Positions 1 to 9,109 of a DNA stretch of 64,000 bases are shown piece by piece; positions within the stretch are counted from its first letter, which is position 1; each line of letters opens with the position of its first letter. The notes under the pieces are model-generated. The model was not told the DNA's origin and did no database searches. It was given only the letters and a program-made list of their open reading frames with translations. The stretch is taken from contig CAIJOA010000028.1 of assembly GCA_903822185.1 (NCBI GenBank), positions 186,001-250,000 of the forward strand, read 5' to 3'. The translations under genes and the position numbers were made by a program. This DNA is from an uncultured Rhodospirillales bacterium. GTDB lineage: Bacteria; Pseudomonadota; Alphaproteobacteria; ATCC43930; CGMCC-115725.

Positions 1-2
1 TT

Positions 3-1178
3 TTATTGTGCAGCCTTCGGAAAGGTCAGGTTTGTTGGCAGATCTGGCTTTACCGTGCCGCGCGGATATTCGGGGATGATGCCAAAGATGATCGGCTTCA
101 TCACGCCCTCCACTTCGCGGATTTGCATCGCGTAGCGCGGCGAGATCGGGTTGTTCATCGCGTCATAGCGAAAGCGGCCCTCGGGTGTTGCGATGTCGAT
201 GGCCTTCAAAGCGGCGACCATCGCCTCGCGGTCGTCCGATTTACCGCCGAGTTTCGTCAGCGCGGTGTCGAGCAATTGACCTGAGATGTAACCGGCAGCC
301 GCAGGCCATGACGGCATGTTCTTGGTCTCTTCGAAAAACGCCTTAGCGAAGATTTTGTTCTCAGGCGTATCGATGGTCGAGAAATAAGGCGACGAGCCGA
401 TAAAACCTGCCGCCGCCTTTCCTTCCGCCGGAAGTGAAGCTTCATCGACGGTGGCCGAAGGACCGTGCAGCGGCAGCGGCTTCCCGTAATCGGCATATTG
501 CTTGATGAAGCGCACACCGTCAGCGCCCGGCAGAAAGACGATCGCGACATCGGCGCTGGTATCGAACTGTCCGATCACCGAAGCGAAGTCAGCCATGCCC
601 AAACGCGGGAACAGTTTCTGCACCATGACGCCGCCGGTGGCCTGAAATCCTTTCTCGACATTGGCGACGGAGGTCTGGCCTGCCGAGTAATTCGGCGCGA
701 CCGCGATGGCGCGCTTATGCCCCGCCGTCCCGGCCAGATAGCCGTCGAGATAGCCTTCGCTATCGCCCGAGAAGGTCGTGCGGAAGATATATTTGCCGTC
801 GAGAACATCATCGACCGTCGAGCCCATCAGCACCGGCATATGCTGGTCGATAAGGTAATCACGGATCGCAGCGCCCGATGCCGAGCTGATCGGCCCGACC
901 AGCGCATCGATCTTGTCGGATTCCACGAGCTTCTTGGCTTTTCCGATCGCGGTTGAAGGATCGCCTGCCGTGTCCTCGGTCACGACCGTCACCGGCCGGC
1001 CACCAAGCTTGTTGTCGTGCAGTTTGAGATAAAGCAGGAAGCCCGCGCGCTGGCTGCTGCCGGTCGAGCCCAGCGACCCCGATAGTTCGCCCAGGAAGCC
1101 GATCTTTAACGGCGCCTGAGCATTGGCCGTGCCGATGACAAAAGCCGCCAACGCGATCCCGACGATCCATCCCCGCAT
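3..1178 (-). CDS. Branched-chain amino acid-type ABC transporter substrate-binding protein (Peripla_BP_6/LivK-like)
   Basis: A 391-residue periplasmic binding protein that would capture a small organic solute for an ABC transporter. The N-terminus is a clear signal peptide ending at an alanine-rich NAQA site, followed by the LKIGFLGELSG opening typical of type I periplasmic binding folds. I place the start at the internal ATG because AAGGGG lies just upstream and the signal peptide begins there; a longer reading frame to 1205 adds nine residues. No permease or ATPase gene follows, although the window edge cuts downstream sequence. It diverges from a Rieske oxygenase gene 78 bp away, so the ligand may be that enzyme's substrate; this is inference. 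Confidence 0.85.
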   Translation of the reverse strand: MRGWIVGIALAAFVIGTANAQAPLKIGFLGELSGSLGSTGSSQRAGFLLYLKLHDNKLGGRPVTVVTEDTAGDPSTAIGKAKKLVESDKIDALVGPISSASGAAIRDYLIDQHMPVLMGSTVDDVLDGKYIFRTTFSGDSEGYLDGYLAGTAGHKRAIAVAPNYSAGQTSVANVEKGFQATGGVMVQKLFPRLGMADFASVIGQFDTSADVAIVFLPGADGVRFIKQYADYGKPLPLHGPSATVDEASLPAEGKAAAGFIGSSPYFSTIDTPENKIFAKAFFEETKNMPSWPAAAGYISGQLLDTALTKLGGKSDDREAMVAALKAIDIATPEGRFRYDAMNNPISPRYAMQIREVEGVMKPIIFGIIPEYPRGTVKPDLPTNLTFPKAAQ

Positions 1179-1256
1179 ACTTTTTCCCCTTATCGTTGAC
1201 GGCATAATACCAAGCCATCATCATCGAGCGAACTATTCGTGGGAGGCGGCAAGATC

Positions 1257-2435
1257 ATGGCGGCAGCGAACGATTACACGGACTTTGTCCATATCGGCCC
1301 GGGAACGCTGGCCGGCCGCTACCTCCGCCGCTTTTGGACGCCGGTTCATCCCGGCCGCGAGCTGGAAGCGGGCCAGGCCAAGCGCATTCAGATCCTCGGC
1401 GAGCATTTCACGCTCTATCGCGGCGAAAGCGGCACGCCCTATGTCGTGGCCGATCGTTGTGCCCACCGCTCGACCATGCTGTCGGTCGGTTGGGTTGAAG
1501 GCGAAGACATTCGCTGCTTTTATCACGGCTGGAAATTCGACGGCGCCGGCCAATGCACCGAGATGCCGGCAGAGAAACCCGGCCTCGAGAGCACCGTCAA
1601 GATCGGCGCTTATCCGACCCGCGAGTATCTCGGCATGATCTTCGCCTACCTGGGCGAAGGCGAAGCGCCGGAATTTCCGCGCTATCCCGTATTGGAAGAT
1701 GAAGAGGCCGGCGTGCTATGGGCCGACATGGACCCGGTGCCGATCCCGCATAACTATTTTCAGCGGATCGAGAACGCGACCGACGAAGTCCACATCATGT
1801 TCGCTCATGGCGATTTGTTCAAATCGTTGGGCATCGCCGAGATTCCCGAAGTGCGCGTTACCGAAACCGATTACGGCGTTCTGCAGGAAGGTATCCGCGC
1901 CAACGGAACGGTGAAGACCGCGCATTTCCACATGCCGACGATGAACTTCATCCAAATCCCGCCGGGTCCTGGCGAAGTCGGCTGGGCGCTGTTCATGACC
2001 TGGCGCGTCGCCGTCGATGACCAGAGCTATCGCAGCTACAGCGTCCGACGCGTCAAAGTGAATCACGAGGTGAAAAGCCTTTTGATGAGCGATCCGGATT
2101 TTCGCGCCCGTTGGAGCCCACTGCCGAAGTCGCTGGAACATGCGGTCGAATATGCCCAGAAGATCGTCGCCGGCCAGATGAAGATGACGGACATTGACCC
2201 GAGCGACCGCCGCCTGCTGGTCGCAGTGCAGGACAATGTCGCGATCCTGGCGCAAGGCGCGATCGTCGATCGCAGCGTCGAACGGCTCGGCCGATCCGAT
2301 ATCGGCACGGTTCTGGTGCGGCGAATCTGGGAACGCGAACTGCGCGCCCTCGCCGAAGGAACGCCATTGAAGCAATGGCGGCATCCCGATGGCGTCTTGG
2401 TGCCGAAGACCGGTCTTCCTGAAGCAGCGGAATAG
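1257..2435 (+). CDS. Rieske [2Fe-2S] aromatic ring-hydroxylating oxygenase, alpha subunit-like
   Basis: A 392-residue oxygenase that would use a Rieske cluster and a mononuclear iron to hydroxylate or demethylate a substrate. The Rieske ligands are visible as Cys68-x-His70 and Cys87-x2-His90, and the mononuclear iron site as Asp176-x2-His179-x4-His184. The ATG at 1257 is preceded by GGGAGG at 10 nt; a GTG at 1239 would add six residues but lies upstream of that ribosome site. A possible promoter TTGACG-N17-CATCAT starts at 1196. No ferredoxin or reductase partner is encoded next to it. It leads a same-strand group with a hydrolase and a flavin-dependent oxidoreductase, which suggests a small catabolic operon. 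Confidence 0.85.
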   Translation: MAAANDYTDFVHIGPGTLAGRYLRRFWTPVHPGRELEAGQAKRIQILGEHFTLYRGESGTPYVVADRCAHRSTMLSVGWVEGEDIRCFYHGWKFDGAGQCTEMPAEKPGLESTVKIGAYPTREYLGMIFAYLGEGEAPEFPRYPVLEDEEAGVLWADMDPVPIPHNYFQRIENATDEVHIMFAHGDLFKSLGIAEIPEVRVTETDYGVLQEGIRANGTVKTAHFHMPTMNFIQIPPGPGEVGWALFMTWRVAVDDQSYRSYSVRRVKVNHEVKSLLMSDPDFRARWSPLPKSLEHAVEYAQKIVAGQMKMTDIDPSDRRLLVAVQDNVAILAQGAIVDRSVERLGRSDIGTVLVRRIWERELRALAEGTPLKQWRHPDGVLVPKTGLPEAAE

Positions 2436-2449
2436 AGCGATCACAGAAA

Positions 2450-3238
2450 ATGGCGATGCGGGTTCAAGCCGACGACGTGAAGATCGGCGATGTAACAATC
2501 AAGGTGCGCCGCGCCGGCAAAGGCATGCCGGTGTTATTCCTGCATGGTGCAGGTGGTTACACGCAATGGCTTCCCTTCTTTCACGCTCTGACTGAGCATT
2601 ACGAAGTGATCGTGCCGGAACATCCCGGTTATGGCGGATCGGACGATGCCGATCTCATTCGCACCATCCCCGACATGGCGATGTTCTATCTCGAATTCAT
2701 CGAGACTCTGGGCCTCGACGATATTCATCTGATCGGCCATTCGATGGGCGGATGGATCGCCGCCGAAATTCTTGTGCGCGACCGCTCCCGTGTCCAAAGT
2801 CTGACCTTGATCGCGCCGGCCGGCATCCGCGTCCTCGGCGTTCCCAGCGGCGATGGCTTCATCTGGAACGCGGAAGAATCCACCCGTAACCTGTTTCACG
2901 ATCAGGCTTATGCCGAGATCCTGCTGGCGCTAAAGCCGAGCGAGGAGCAGGTCGATACCATGCTCAAGAACCGTTTCACCTCGGCGAAGCTCGGCTGGAA
3001 GCCGCGCTGGTACAATCCCGATCTCGAGAAGTGGCTGCACCGCATACGGATTCCGTCTCTCGTCGTCTGGGGCGATGACGACAAGGTGATGCCGACTGCC
3101 TATGCCGATCTGTGGCAAAAGCGATTGCCCGACGTGCGACTCTTCATCGCCAAGGAATGCGGGCACCTCCCCCATGTGGAGCAGGACAAGATCGTCACGC
3201 CGCATATTCAGGCTTTCCTAAAGGGGATTGAGCGATGA
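2450..3238 (+). CDS. Alpha/beta hydrolase
   Basis: A 262-residue alpha/beta-fold hydrolase with a complete triad: Ser98 in GHSMGG, an acid at Asp209 or Asp211 in WGDDD, and His239 in CGHLPH. The HGAGG segment near residue 32 supplies the oxyanion hole. Length fits ring-cleavage-product hydrolases (MhpC/BphD group) and related esterases, but the substrate cannot be read from sequence. It starts 14 bp after the Rieske gene and overlaps the next gene by the ATGA of its stop, so the three are probably cotranscribed. A second in-frame ATG six bases downstream is an equally possible start. Confidence 0.85.
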   Translation: MAMRVQADDVKIGDVTIKVRRAGKGMPVLFLHGAGGYTQWLPFFHALTEHYEVIVPEHPGYGGSDDADLIRTIPDMAMFYLEFIETLGLDDIHLIGHSMGGWIAAEILVRDRSRVQSLTLIAPAGIRVLGVPSGDGFIWNAEESTRNLFHDQAYAEILLALKPSEEQVDTMLKNRFTSAKLGWKPRWYNPDLEKWLHRIRIPSLVVWGDDDKVMPTAYADLWQKRLPDVRLFIAKECGHLPHVEQDKIVTPHIQAFLKGIER

Positions 3239-4374
3239 AGTTCGTTTCCTTTCATCTGATGCCCTATCGCCCTCTCGATTTCGAAGAAGCGTCCAAGCAT
3301 CGCTCGGCCTGGGTCGTACTGCCGAACAGCCTCTATGATCCCGTCAAAGGCGCGGACGAGTACGAGGCCTATATCAACTTCCTGGTCGATTGCGAGGCGC
3401 TGGGCTTCGACGCGATCAGCGTCAACGAGCATCATCAGAACGCCTATGGCCTTATGCCGGCGCCGAACCTCATCGCCAGCGCCCTGATCCAGCGCACCAA
3501 GACGATCAAGATCGCGATTATCGGCCGCGCGCTGCCGATCCAAGAGAACCCGATCTCCATCGCCGAAGAATATGCGATGCTCGACAATCTCTCGCGTGGC
3601 CGTTTGATCTGCGGCTTCGTGCGCGGCATCGGCGCCGAATATCATTCGACCGGCGTTAATCCCTATTTTTCGCATGCACGCTTTCATGAAGCGCACGACC
3701 TGATTGTGCAGGCATGGACGAAGCCCGGCCCCTTCCCGTTCGAGGGCGAACATTACAATATCCGCTACGTCAATCTGTGGCCGCGGCCCTATCAGACGCC
3801 GCATCCGCCGATCTGGATTCCGTCACAAGGTTCGACCGAGACGGTCGTCTGGGCTGCAGACCCGAGCCGCAAATATCCGTTCCTCGTCACCTTCTCGGCG
3901 ATGGAACTTGTGATCCGCTATCTCAACACCTATCGCGATCAGGCGCGGCAATTCGGCTACGAAGCTGAGGAAGGGCAGTTCGGTTGGGCCTGCCCCGTTT
4001 ATGTCGCCGACACCGACGAGCGCGCCCGTGCCGAAGCGGGACCGGCAATCGAAGCGCTCTATAACAACTATCTCCGCATGCCGATGGAGATGCTGCTACC
4101 CCCCGGTTACACCTCGCTGCAATCGATGAAGAACTTCTTCAAGATGCGCACGGCGATCGCGTCCGGCACCAAGCCGACCGCCGACAGTCTCATTAGCAGC
4201 GGCACCGCTTTGATCGGCAGTGTCGAGACGGTGCGTTCAAAGATCGCCGAGGTCCGTGACAAGACCGGTCTCGGCATCTTGTTACCGATGTTCCAATTCG
4301 GCACCCTCAGCGATGAATTGGCGAAGCGTAATGTTCAGCTCTTCGCCGACAAAGTCATGCCGACGTTACGCTGA
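3235..4374 (+). CDS. LLM-class flavin-dependent oxidoreductase (bacterial luciferase-like)
   Basis: A 379-residue member of the luciferase-like monooxygenase fold, which uses FMN or F420 for oxidation of organic substrates. The sequence shows the family's early VNEHHQNAYG segment, the LSRGRLICGFVRG segment and the YFSHARFHEAHDLI segment that precedes the WPRPYQTPHPPIWIP strand. It overlaps the hydrolase by 4 bp, implying translational coupling. With the Rieske enzyme upstream this forms a two-oxygenase catabolic set. No flavin reductase is adjacent. Alkanal, sulfonate and heterocycle oxygenases all fall in this class, so the substrate is unknown. Confidence 0.85.
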   Translation: MKFVSFHLMPYRPLDFEEASKHRSAWVVLPNSLYDPVKGADEYEAYINFLVDCEALGFDAISVNEHHQNAYGLMPAPNLIASALIQRTKTIKIAIIGRALPIQENPISIAEEYAMLDNLSRGRLICGFVRGIGAEYHSTGVNPYFSHARFHEAHDLIVQAWTKPGPFPFEGEHYNIRYVNLWPRPYQTPHPPIWIPSQGSTETVVWAADPSRKYPFLVTFSAMELVIRYLNTYRDQARQFGYEAEEGQFGWACPVYVADTDERARAEAGPAIEALYNNYLRMPMEMLLPPGYTSLQSMKNFFKMRTAIASGTKPTADSLISSGTALIGSVETVRSKIAEVRDKTGLGILLPMFQFGTLSDELAKRNVQLFADKVMPTLR

Positions 4375-4404
4375 TACACCCCCGACAATAGTCTGGAGCA
4401 GACG

Positions 4405-5091
4405 ATGTGGTTGGCCTTCTCGCTTGCCGTCGCCGATACCTTTGCGCCGGCGCAACGCCGGACGCTGATCATCACGGTTCTCGGCACGGTCCTGTTGATC
4501 GTGGCGCTCTGGTTCAGCGCGACATTCTTACTTTCGACATTGCATCTGAGCGGCATCGGCTGGCTCGATGTCGTGATCAATATTCTCGGCAGCCTCGCCG
4601 CCCTTTTCGTTGCCTGGGTGATGTTCCCGGCGATGACGGCGCTCATCCTCGGATTTTTCCTCGACAGCGTCATCACCTCGATCGAGCAACGCCGTTACCC
4701 CGATCTCCCGCCGCCGCGGCATGTGGGCTTGCGTGAATCGCTGATCGCGGCGCTTCGCCTCGCGGGCTTGGCTCTACTGCTGAATATCATCGCGTTGCCG
4801 CTCTATCTGCTGCTGCCGCTCGCCAACGTCGTGCTGTTCTGCGGCATCAACGGCTATATCGTCGGGCGCGAATATTTCGCCGCCGTCGCCTATCGCCGGC
4901 TCGACGCCCGAGGCGTCAAAGCAATGTGGCACGCCCACCGGATACGGCTTCTCGCCGCCGGCGTCGTCATGGCGGTGTTGTTGGCAATTCCGTTTGTCAG
5001 CCTGATCGCGCCGCTTATCGGCATCGCCTTCATGTTGCATCTGTTCGAAGGCCTTCGCAACGGCCCGCGATCAAGCAGCCTAATCGGCTGA
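4405..5091 (+). CDS. EI24 domain-containing (CysZ-like) integral membrane protein
   Basis: A 228-residue membrane protein with four to six hydrophobic segments, including strong ones near residues 22-46, 55-80, 120-145 and 187-215. The central GREYFAAVAYRRL segment is typical of the EI24/CysZ family, some of whose members move sulfate. GGAGCAGACG precedes the ATG. It follows the flavin-dependent oxidoreductase by 30 bp and may be part of that operon, but the family is often encoded alone and a link to catabolism is not demonstrated. A 122-bp spacer with no recognisable signal separates it from the next gene. Confidence 0.75.
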   Translation: MWLAFSLAVADTFAPAQRRTLIITVLGTVLLIVALWFSATFLLSTLHLSGIGWLDVVINILGSLAALFVAWVMFPAMTALILGFFLDSVITSIEQRRYPDLPPPRHVGLRESLIAALRLAGLALLLNIIALPLYLLLPLANVVLFCGINGYIVGREYFAAVAYRRLDARGVKAMWHAHRIRLLAAGVVMAVLLAIPFVSLIAPLIGIAFMLHLFEGLRNGPRSSSLIG

Positions 5092-5213
5092 TCGACGTCG
5101 CCGAAGGCCACAGCCGGAAGCATCTTGTTGTCGATAATATCGTCCGATACGCTCACCGACATAACGCGCGACGCAGCGCGAAGCGGTCGCCGACAAAGGG
5201 ATGAAGACGCAAG

Positions 5214-6206
5214 ATGAAAGCCGTTCGTTACCATCAAAAAGGCGCGCCCGAGGTTCTGGTCTATGAGGATGTCGCCGATCCGACGCCGGGACCGGGCCAG
5301 GTACTACTTCGTGTGCTCGCATCGGGCGTCAACTATGCCGATGCAACGCGGCGCAGCGGCCATCATTATCCCCGTCCGACGCCCCTTCCCTTTACCCCCG
5401 GTAGCGAAGTCGTCGGCGTCATCGATAAACTCGGCCCGGGCGTCACGAACATCGCGCTCGGCACGACCGTCATCGCTTGGCTGCCCCAAGGCGGCTATGC
5501 GGAGCTCGCCGTCGCGGATGCGACCGAGCTGCTTCCGGTTCTGGCCGGTGTCGCACCCGCCGAGGCTTTGGCGTTGATCATCCAGGGGCTGAGTGCGGCG
5601 TTGATCGTCAAACGAAGCGCGCGTCTCCAAACCGGCGAAACCGTGCTGATCGAAGGTGCGGCCGGCGGTGTCGGCGTGATCGCGTTACAGCTCGCCAAAA
5701 TCTACGGCGCAGGCAAAATCATCGGCATGGCCAGCACGAAAGAAAAACGCGATCTCGTGCTGAGCCTCGGCGCGGACGTTGCGATAGACTACACCCAGCC
5801 CGAATGGCCGGACCAGGTTCGGGCCGCGAACGGTGGCAAGCCGGTCGATGTGATTTTAGAGATGACCGGCGGCGACGTCTTCGAAAAGGCGCTCGACTGC
5901 CTTGCCCCGTTCGGGCGCATGGTCGCTTACGGCAACGCCAGCCGCCAACCCATGACGCTCAACGTGCAAAGGTTGTTGCCGCTCAATCAGTCGGTGACGG
6001 GCTTCTTCCTAAGCGGCTTCGTTCAGGCGCAGGGCGCTGACGGCAAAGCCTTCACCGAAGCCTTGCTGGCCGAACTCGGCGGCTATGTCCGCGACGGACG
6101 GCTACGCTTGCAGGTCGATCAGCGATTCAAGCTTTCGCAAGCCGCCGATGCACACCGCGCGCTGGAATCGCGTCAGACGACCGGAAAGGTCGTGCTGATC
6201 CCCTAG
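5214..6206 (+). CDS. NADPH:quinone reductase-like MDR-family oxidoreductase
   Basis: A 330-residue medium-chain dehydrogenase/reductase of the quinone oxidoreductase branch. The N-terminal GroES-like domain is followed by the nucleotide-binding segment EGAAGGVGVIALQLAK near residue 146; the early zinc ligands of alcohol dehydrogenases are absent, as expected for QOR and enoyl reductases. Such enzymes reduce quinones or activated double bonds with NADPH. It lies on the same strand as the catabolic group but is separated by 122 bp, and it converges on the korB-like gene with a 4-bp overlap of stops. Confidence 0.8.
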   Translation: MKAVRYHQKGAPEVLVYEDVADPTPGPGQVLLRVLASGVNYADATRRSGHHYPRPTPLPFTPGSEVVGVIDKLGPGVTNIALGTTVIAWLPQGGYAELAVADATELLPVLAGVAPAEALALIIQGLSAALIVKRSARLQTGETVLIEGAAGGVGVIALQLAKIYGAGKIIGMASTKEKRDLVLSLGADVAIDYTQPEWPDQVRAANGGKPVDVILEMTGGDVFEKALDCLAPFGRMVAYGNASRQPMTLNVQRLLPLNQSVTGFFLSGFVQAQGADGKAFTEALLAELGGYVRDGRLRLQVDQRFKLSQAADAHRALESRQTTGKVVLIP

Positions 6207-7258
6207 CGCAAGCTCTCGTTCAGCTTCTTCAGCGCCTCGGAACCGGGCACCAGATCCTCCGTCTGCAATTCGTTCAGCGGCTTATCGACCGTGTTGAGAT
6301 AATCGTGCAGGTCCGTGCCTTCCGGATCGACATAGAGCAGACCGGTGACGATCTCGCCGGCAGCAGCCCGTTCCTGGAGATAGTTCATCGCCTGGATGCG
6401 ATCACTCGGATCGTAGTGCGGTGAGGTCTTGCGCAAGCGCAGGACCGAACCGTCATGCTGGGTTACCATCTCCACCGTGCCGGGCGCATAGTCCGCGACG
6501 ATCGCCTCGTGATCGACCATCATGTCGAGCTTGTTCACTGTCTCGTTATGCTCACGCACATAATCGAGGCTCTTGGTCGAACCGACATGGTTGTTGAAGG
6601 CGACGCAGGGGCTGATGCAATCGATGAAAGCGGCGCCATGATGGCTCATGCCGGCCTTGATCAACGGCACGAGTTGCGACTTGTCGCCCGAGAAGCTGCG
6701 CGCAACATAGGTCGCGCCGAGCTGCATCGCGATGCTGACCATGTCGATGGCGCTGTCGCCGTTGATCGCACCGTATTTGCTTTTTGAGCCTTTATCCGAG
6801 GTCGCCGAGAACTGGCCCTTGGTCAGACCGTACACGCCGTTGTTCTCGACGATATAGAGCATGTTCACGCCGCGGCGGATGCTGTGCGCGAATTGGCCGA
6901 AACCGATCGAAGCGCTGTCGCCGTCACCAGAGACGCCGAGATAGATCAGGTCCTTGTTGGCGACGTTTGCACCGGTCAGCACCGACGGCATACGGCCATG
7001 GACCGAATTGAAGCCGTGCGAATTGCCGAGGAAGTAATCGGGCGTCTTGGACGAGCAACCGATGCCCGACATCTTGGCAATGCGATGCGGCTGGATATCC
7101 AACTCGAAGCAGGCCTGGATCACCGCGGCGCTGATCGAATCATGGCCGCAGCCGGCGCAGAGCGTCGAGATCGAGCCTTCGTAATCGCGATGGGTGAAAC
7201 CGAGCTTGTTGGTCGGAAGCTGCGGGTGATGCAGCTTGGGCTTCGGAATATAGGTCAT
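6203..7258 (-). CDS. korB: 2-oxoacid:acceptor oxidoreductase, beta (thiamine diphosphate-binding) subunit
   Basis: A 351-residue beta subunit that binds thiamine diphosphate and carries out oxidative decarboxylation of a 2-oxoacid together with the alpha subunit. The CAGCGHDSI segment near residue 34 and the ThDP/Mg motif GDGDSASIG followed by NNGVYGLTKGQ are all present. AAGGGG precedes the ATG. It is the last gene of a minus-strand operon after the alpha subunit (12-bp gap) and the FAD/iron-sulfur subunit. The order and sizes resemble the KorABC 2-oxoglutarate:NADP+ oxidoreductase described in Azoarcus evansii; the actual oxoacid (2-oxoglutarate or another) is inference. Confidence 0.85.
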   Translation of the reverse strand: MTYIPKPKLHHPQLPTNKLGFTHRDYEGSISTLCAGCGHDSISAAVIQACFELDIQPHRIAKMSGIGCSSKTPDYFLGNSHGFNSVHGRMPSVLTGANVANKDLIYLGVSGDGDSASIGFGQFAHSIRRGVNMLYIVENNGVYGLTKGQFSATSDKGSKSKYGAINGDSAIDMVSIAMQLGATYVARSFSGDKSQLVPLIKAGMSHHGAAFIDCISPCVAFNNHVGSTKSLDYVREHNETVNKLDMMVDHEAIVADYAPGTVEMVTQHDGSVLRLRKTSPHYDPSDRIQAMNYLQERAAAGEIVTGLLYVDPEGTDLHDYLNTVDKPLNELQTEDLVPGSEALKKLNESLR

Positions 7259-7270
7259 GCCGTGATCCCC

Positions 7271-9109
7271 TTACCGTGCCACTTCACGAAGCGGCGCAAC
7301 GTTGCGCGCCTTCAGAAGAGCGGTGATCTTGTCGATGATGAAGCGCGCGGTGATCGGCGTACCGTCGTAATGCAGGACGGGCACGATCCGCGCAGGGTCG
7401 AGGTTGGTTTCCGTCACCAGCAACGTCCGCAATTGCGCGTCGCGGTTCTGCTCGACGAGGAATACCTGGTCATGTTCAAGGACGAAGGCGGCGACCTCGT
7501 CGGCGAAGGGGAAGCCCCTCACCCGCATCGCGTTGAGATGGAATCCCTCGGTTTCGAACAGCTCCAGGGCCTCATACATTGAGGGCGCGGTCGAACCGTA
7601 ATAGAGGATACCGTATTTGGTCTTCTGTTTCGCGTCGTGGCGGATCGGCGCCGGGATCAGCTTCTTCGCCGTCTCGAACTTGCGCAGCAGGCGCTGCACG
7701 TTCTCGACATAGACAGTTCCATTCTCGCTGTATTTGGCGAGACGGTCATGCGACGACCCGCGGGTGAAATACGAACCCTTGGTCGGGTGTGTACCCGGAT
7801 AGGTGCGATAGCCGATGCCGTCGCCTTCGAGATCGGTATAACGCTGCAGCACCTTGCCGGCTTCTAGTTCTTCGGCGTTCAAGACTTTGCCGCGATCGAG
7901 CTGGCGGCTGTCGTCCCATTCGAAAGGCTTACACAGCCAATCGTTCATGCCGATATCGAGATCGAGCATCAGGAAGATCGGCGTCTGCAGCCGGTCCGCC
8001 AGATCGAAAGACAAAGAGGCCATCTCGAAGCTCTCGGTCGGATCTTCCGGGAACAGCAACGGATGCTTGGTGTCGCCGTGCGAGGCGTAAGCCGCACCGA
8101 TGAGGTCGGCCTGCTGCGTGCGGGTCGGCATGCCGGTCGAGGGACCGCCGCGCTGCACGTCCATGATCACCGCTGGGATTTCGGCGTAGTAGGCAAGGCC
8201 GACGAATTCGGTCATCAGCGACACGCCCGGCCCGGATGTGCAAGTAAAGGACCGCGCGCCGTTCCAGGCCGCGCCGAGCACGATGCCGATCGAGGCGAGT
8301 TCGTCTTCGCCCTGAACGATGCCGTATTTCGCCTTGCCGGTTTCCTTGTCGGTACGGAACTTCTTGCAATATTTCATGAAGGCTTCGGCCACCGAGGTCG
8401 AAGGCGTGATCGGGTACCAGGCGCAAACCGTCGCGCCGCCATAAACGGCGCCCAACGCTGCGGCGCTGTTGCCGTCGATGAAGATGCGGTCGCCGACCTT
8501 GTCCGAGCTGCGCACGCGCAGCGTCAACGGCGCCAGATTTTCCTTCACATAGTCGATGCCCATGTGGAGGGCTTTGACGTTCGGCGCGATCAGCCGGTCT
8601 TTGCCCTGGAACTGTTCCCCGATCAGCTTCTCGATCTGGGCGACATCCATGTTGAGCAACGCGGCGAGCGCGCCGACATAGATGATGTTCTTGAACAACT
8701 GACGCTGGCGCGGGTCGGTGAAGGCGCGATTGCAGATGTCGGTCAGCGGCACGCCGACGACATTAATATCCTCGCGGAACTTCGACGGCGGCATCGGCTT
8801 GGTCGAGTCATAGAACAGATAACCGCCGACCTCGATCTCGGCCACGTCGGCGGCCCAGGTCTGCGGGTTCATCGCCACCATGAGATCGACGCCGCCGCGC
8901 CGGCCCATGTGACCGGCCTCGGAAATGCGTACCTCGTACCAGGTCGGAAGGCCCTGAATGTTCGAGGGGAAGATGTTGCGCGAAGCAACCGGCACGCCCA
9001 TGCGGAGGATCGAGCGGGCGAACAATTCGTTCGCGCTGGCCGATCCCGAGCCGTTGACGTTGGCGAACTTAACGACGAAATCGTTGACGGATTCTATCGG
9101 CTTCGACAT
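7271..9109 (-). CDS. korA: 2-oxoacid:acceptor oxidoreductase, fused gamma-alpha subunit
   Basis: A 612-residue subunit with a gamma-type domain at about residues 10-190 (starting near FANVNGSGSASANELF) fused to the pyrimidine-binding alpha domain, where the TCTSGPGVSLMTEF and PSTGMPTRTQQADL segments are diagnostic of 2-oxoacid:ferredoxin oxidoreductases. I choose the ATG at 9109 (protein MSKPIES...); the frame stays open to 9415 but that part is a shadow of the upstream gene. It overlaps the end of the upstream FAD subunit by 16 bp, indicating translational coupling. It would work with the beta subunit to pass electrons from a 2-oxoacid to ferredoxin or to the adjacent flavoprotein. Confidence 0.85.
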   Translation of the reverse strand: MSKPIESVNDFVVKFANVNGSGSASANELFARSILRMGVPVASRNIFPSNIQGLPTWYEVRISEAGHMGRRGGVDLMVAMNPQTWAADVAEIEVGGYLFYDSTKPMPPSKFREDINVVGVPLTDICNRAFTDPRQRQLFKNIIYVGALAALLNMDVAQIEKLIGEQFQGKDRLIAPNVKALHMGIDYVKENLAPLTLRVRSSDKVGDRIFIDGNSAAALGAVYGGATVCAWYPITPSTSVAEAFMKYCKKFRTDKETGKAKYGIVQGEDELASIGIVLGAAWNGARSFTCTSGPGVSLMTEFVGLAYYAEIPAVIMDVQRGGPSTGMPTRTQQADLIGAAYASHGDTKHPLLFPEDPTESFEMASLSFDLADRLQTPIFLMLDLDIGMNDWLCKPFEWDDSRQLDRGKVLNAEELEAGKVLQRYTDLEGDGIGYRTYPGTHPTKGSYFTRGSSHDRLAKYSENGTVYVENVQRLLRKFETAKKLIPAPIRHDAKQKTKYGILYYGSTAPSMYEALELFETEGFHLNAMRVRGFPFADEVAAFVLEHDQVFLVEQNRDAQLRTLLVTETNLDPARIVPVLHYDGTPITARFIIDKITALLKARNVAPLREVAR

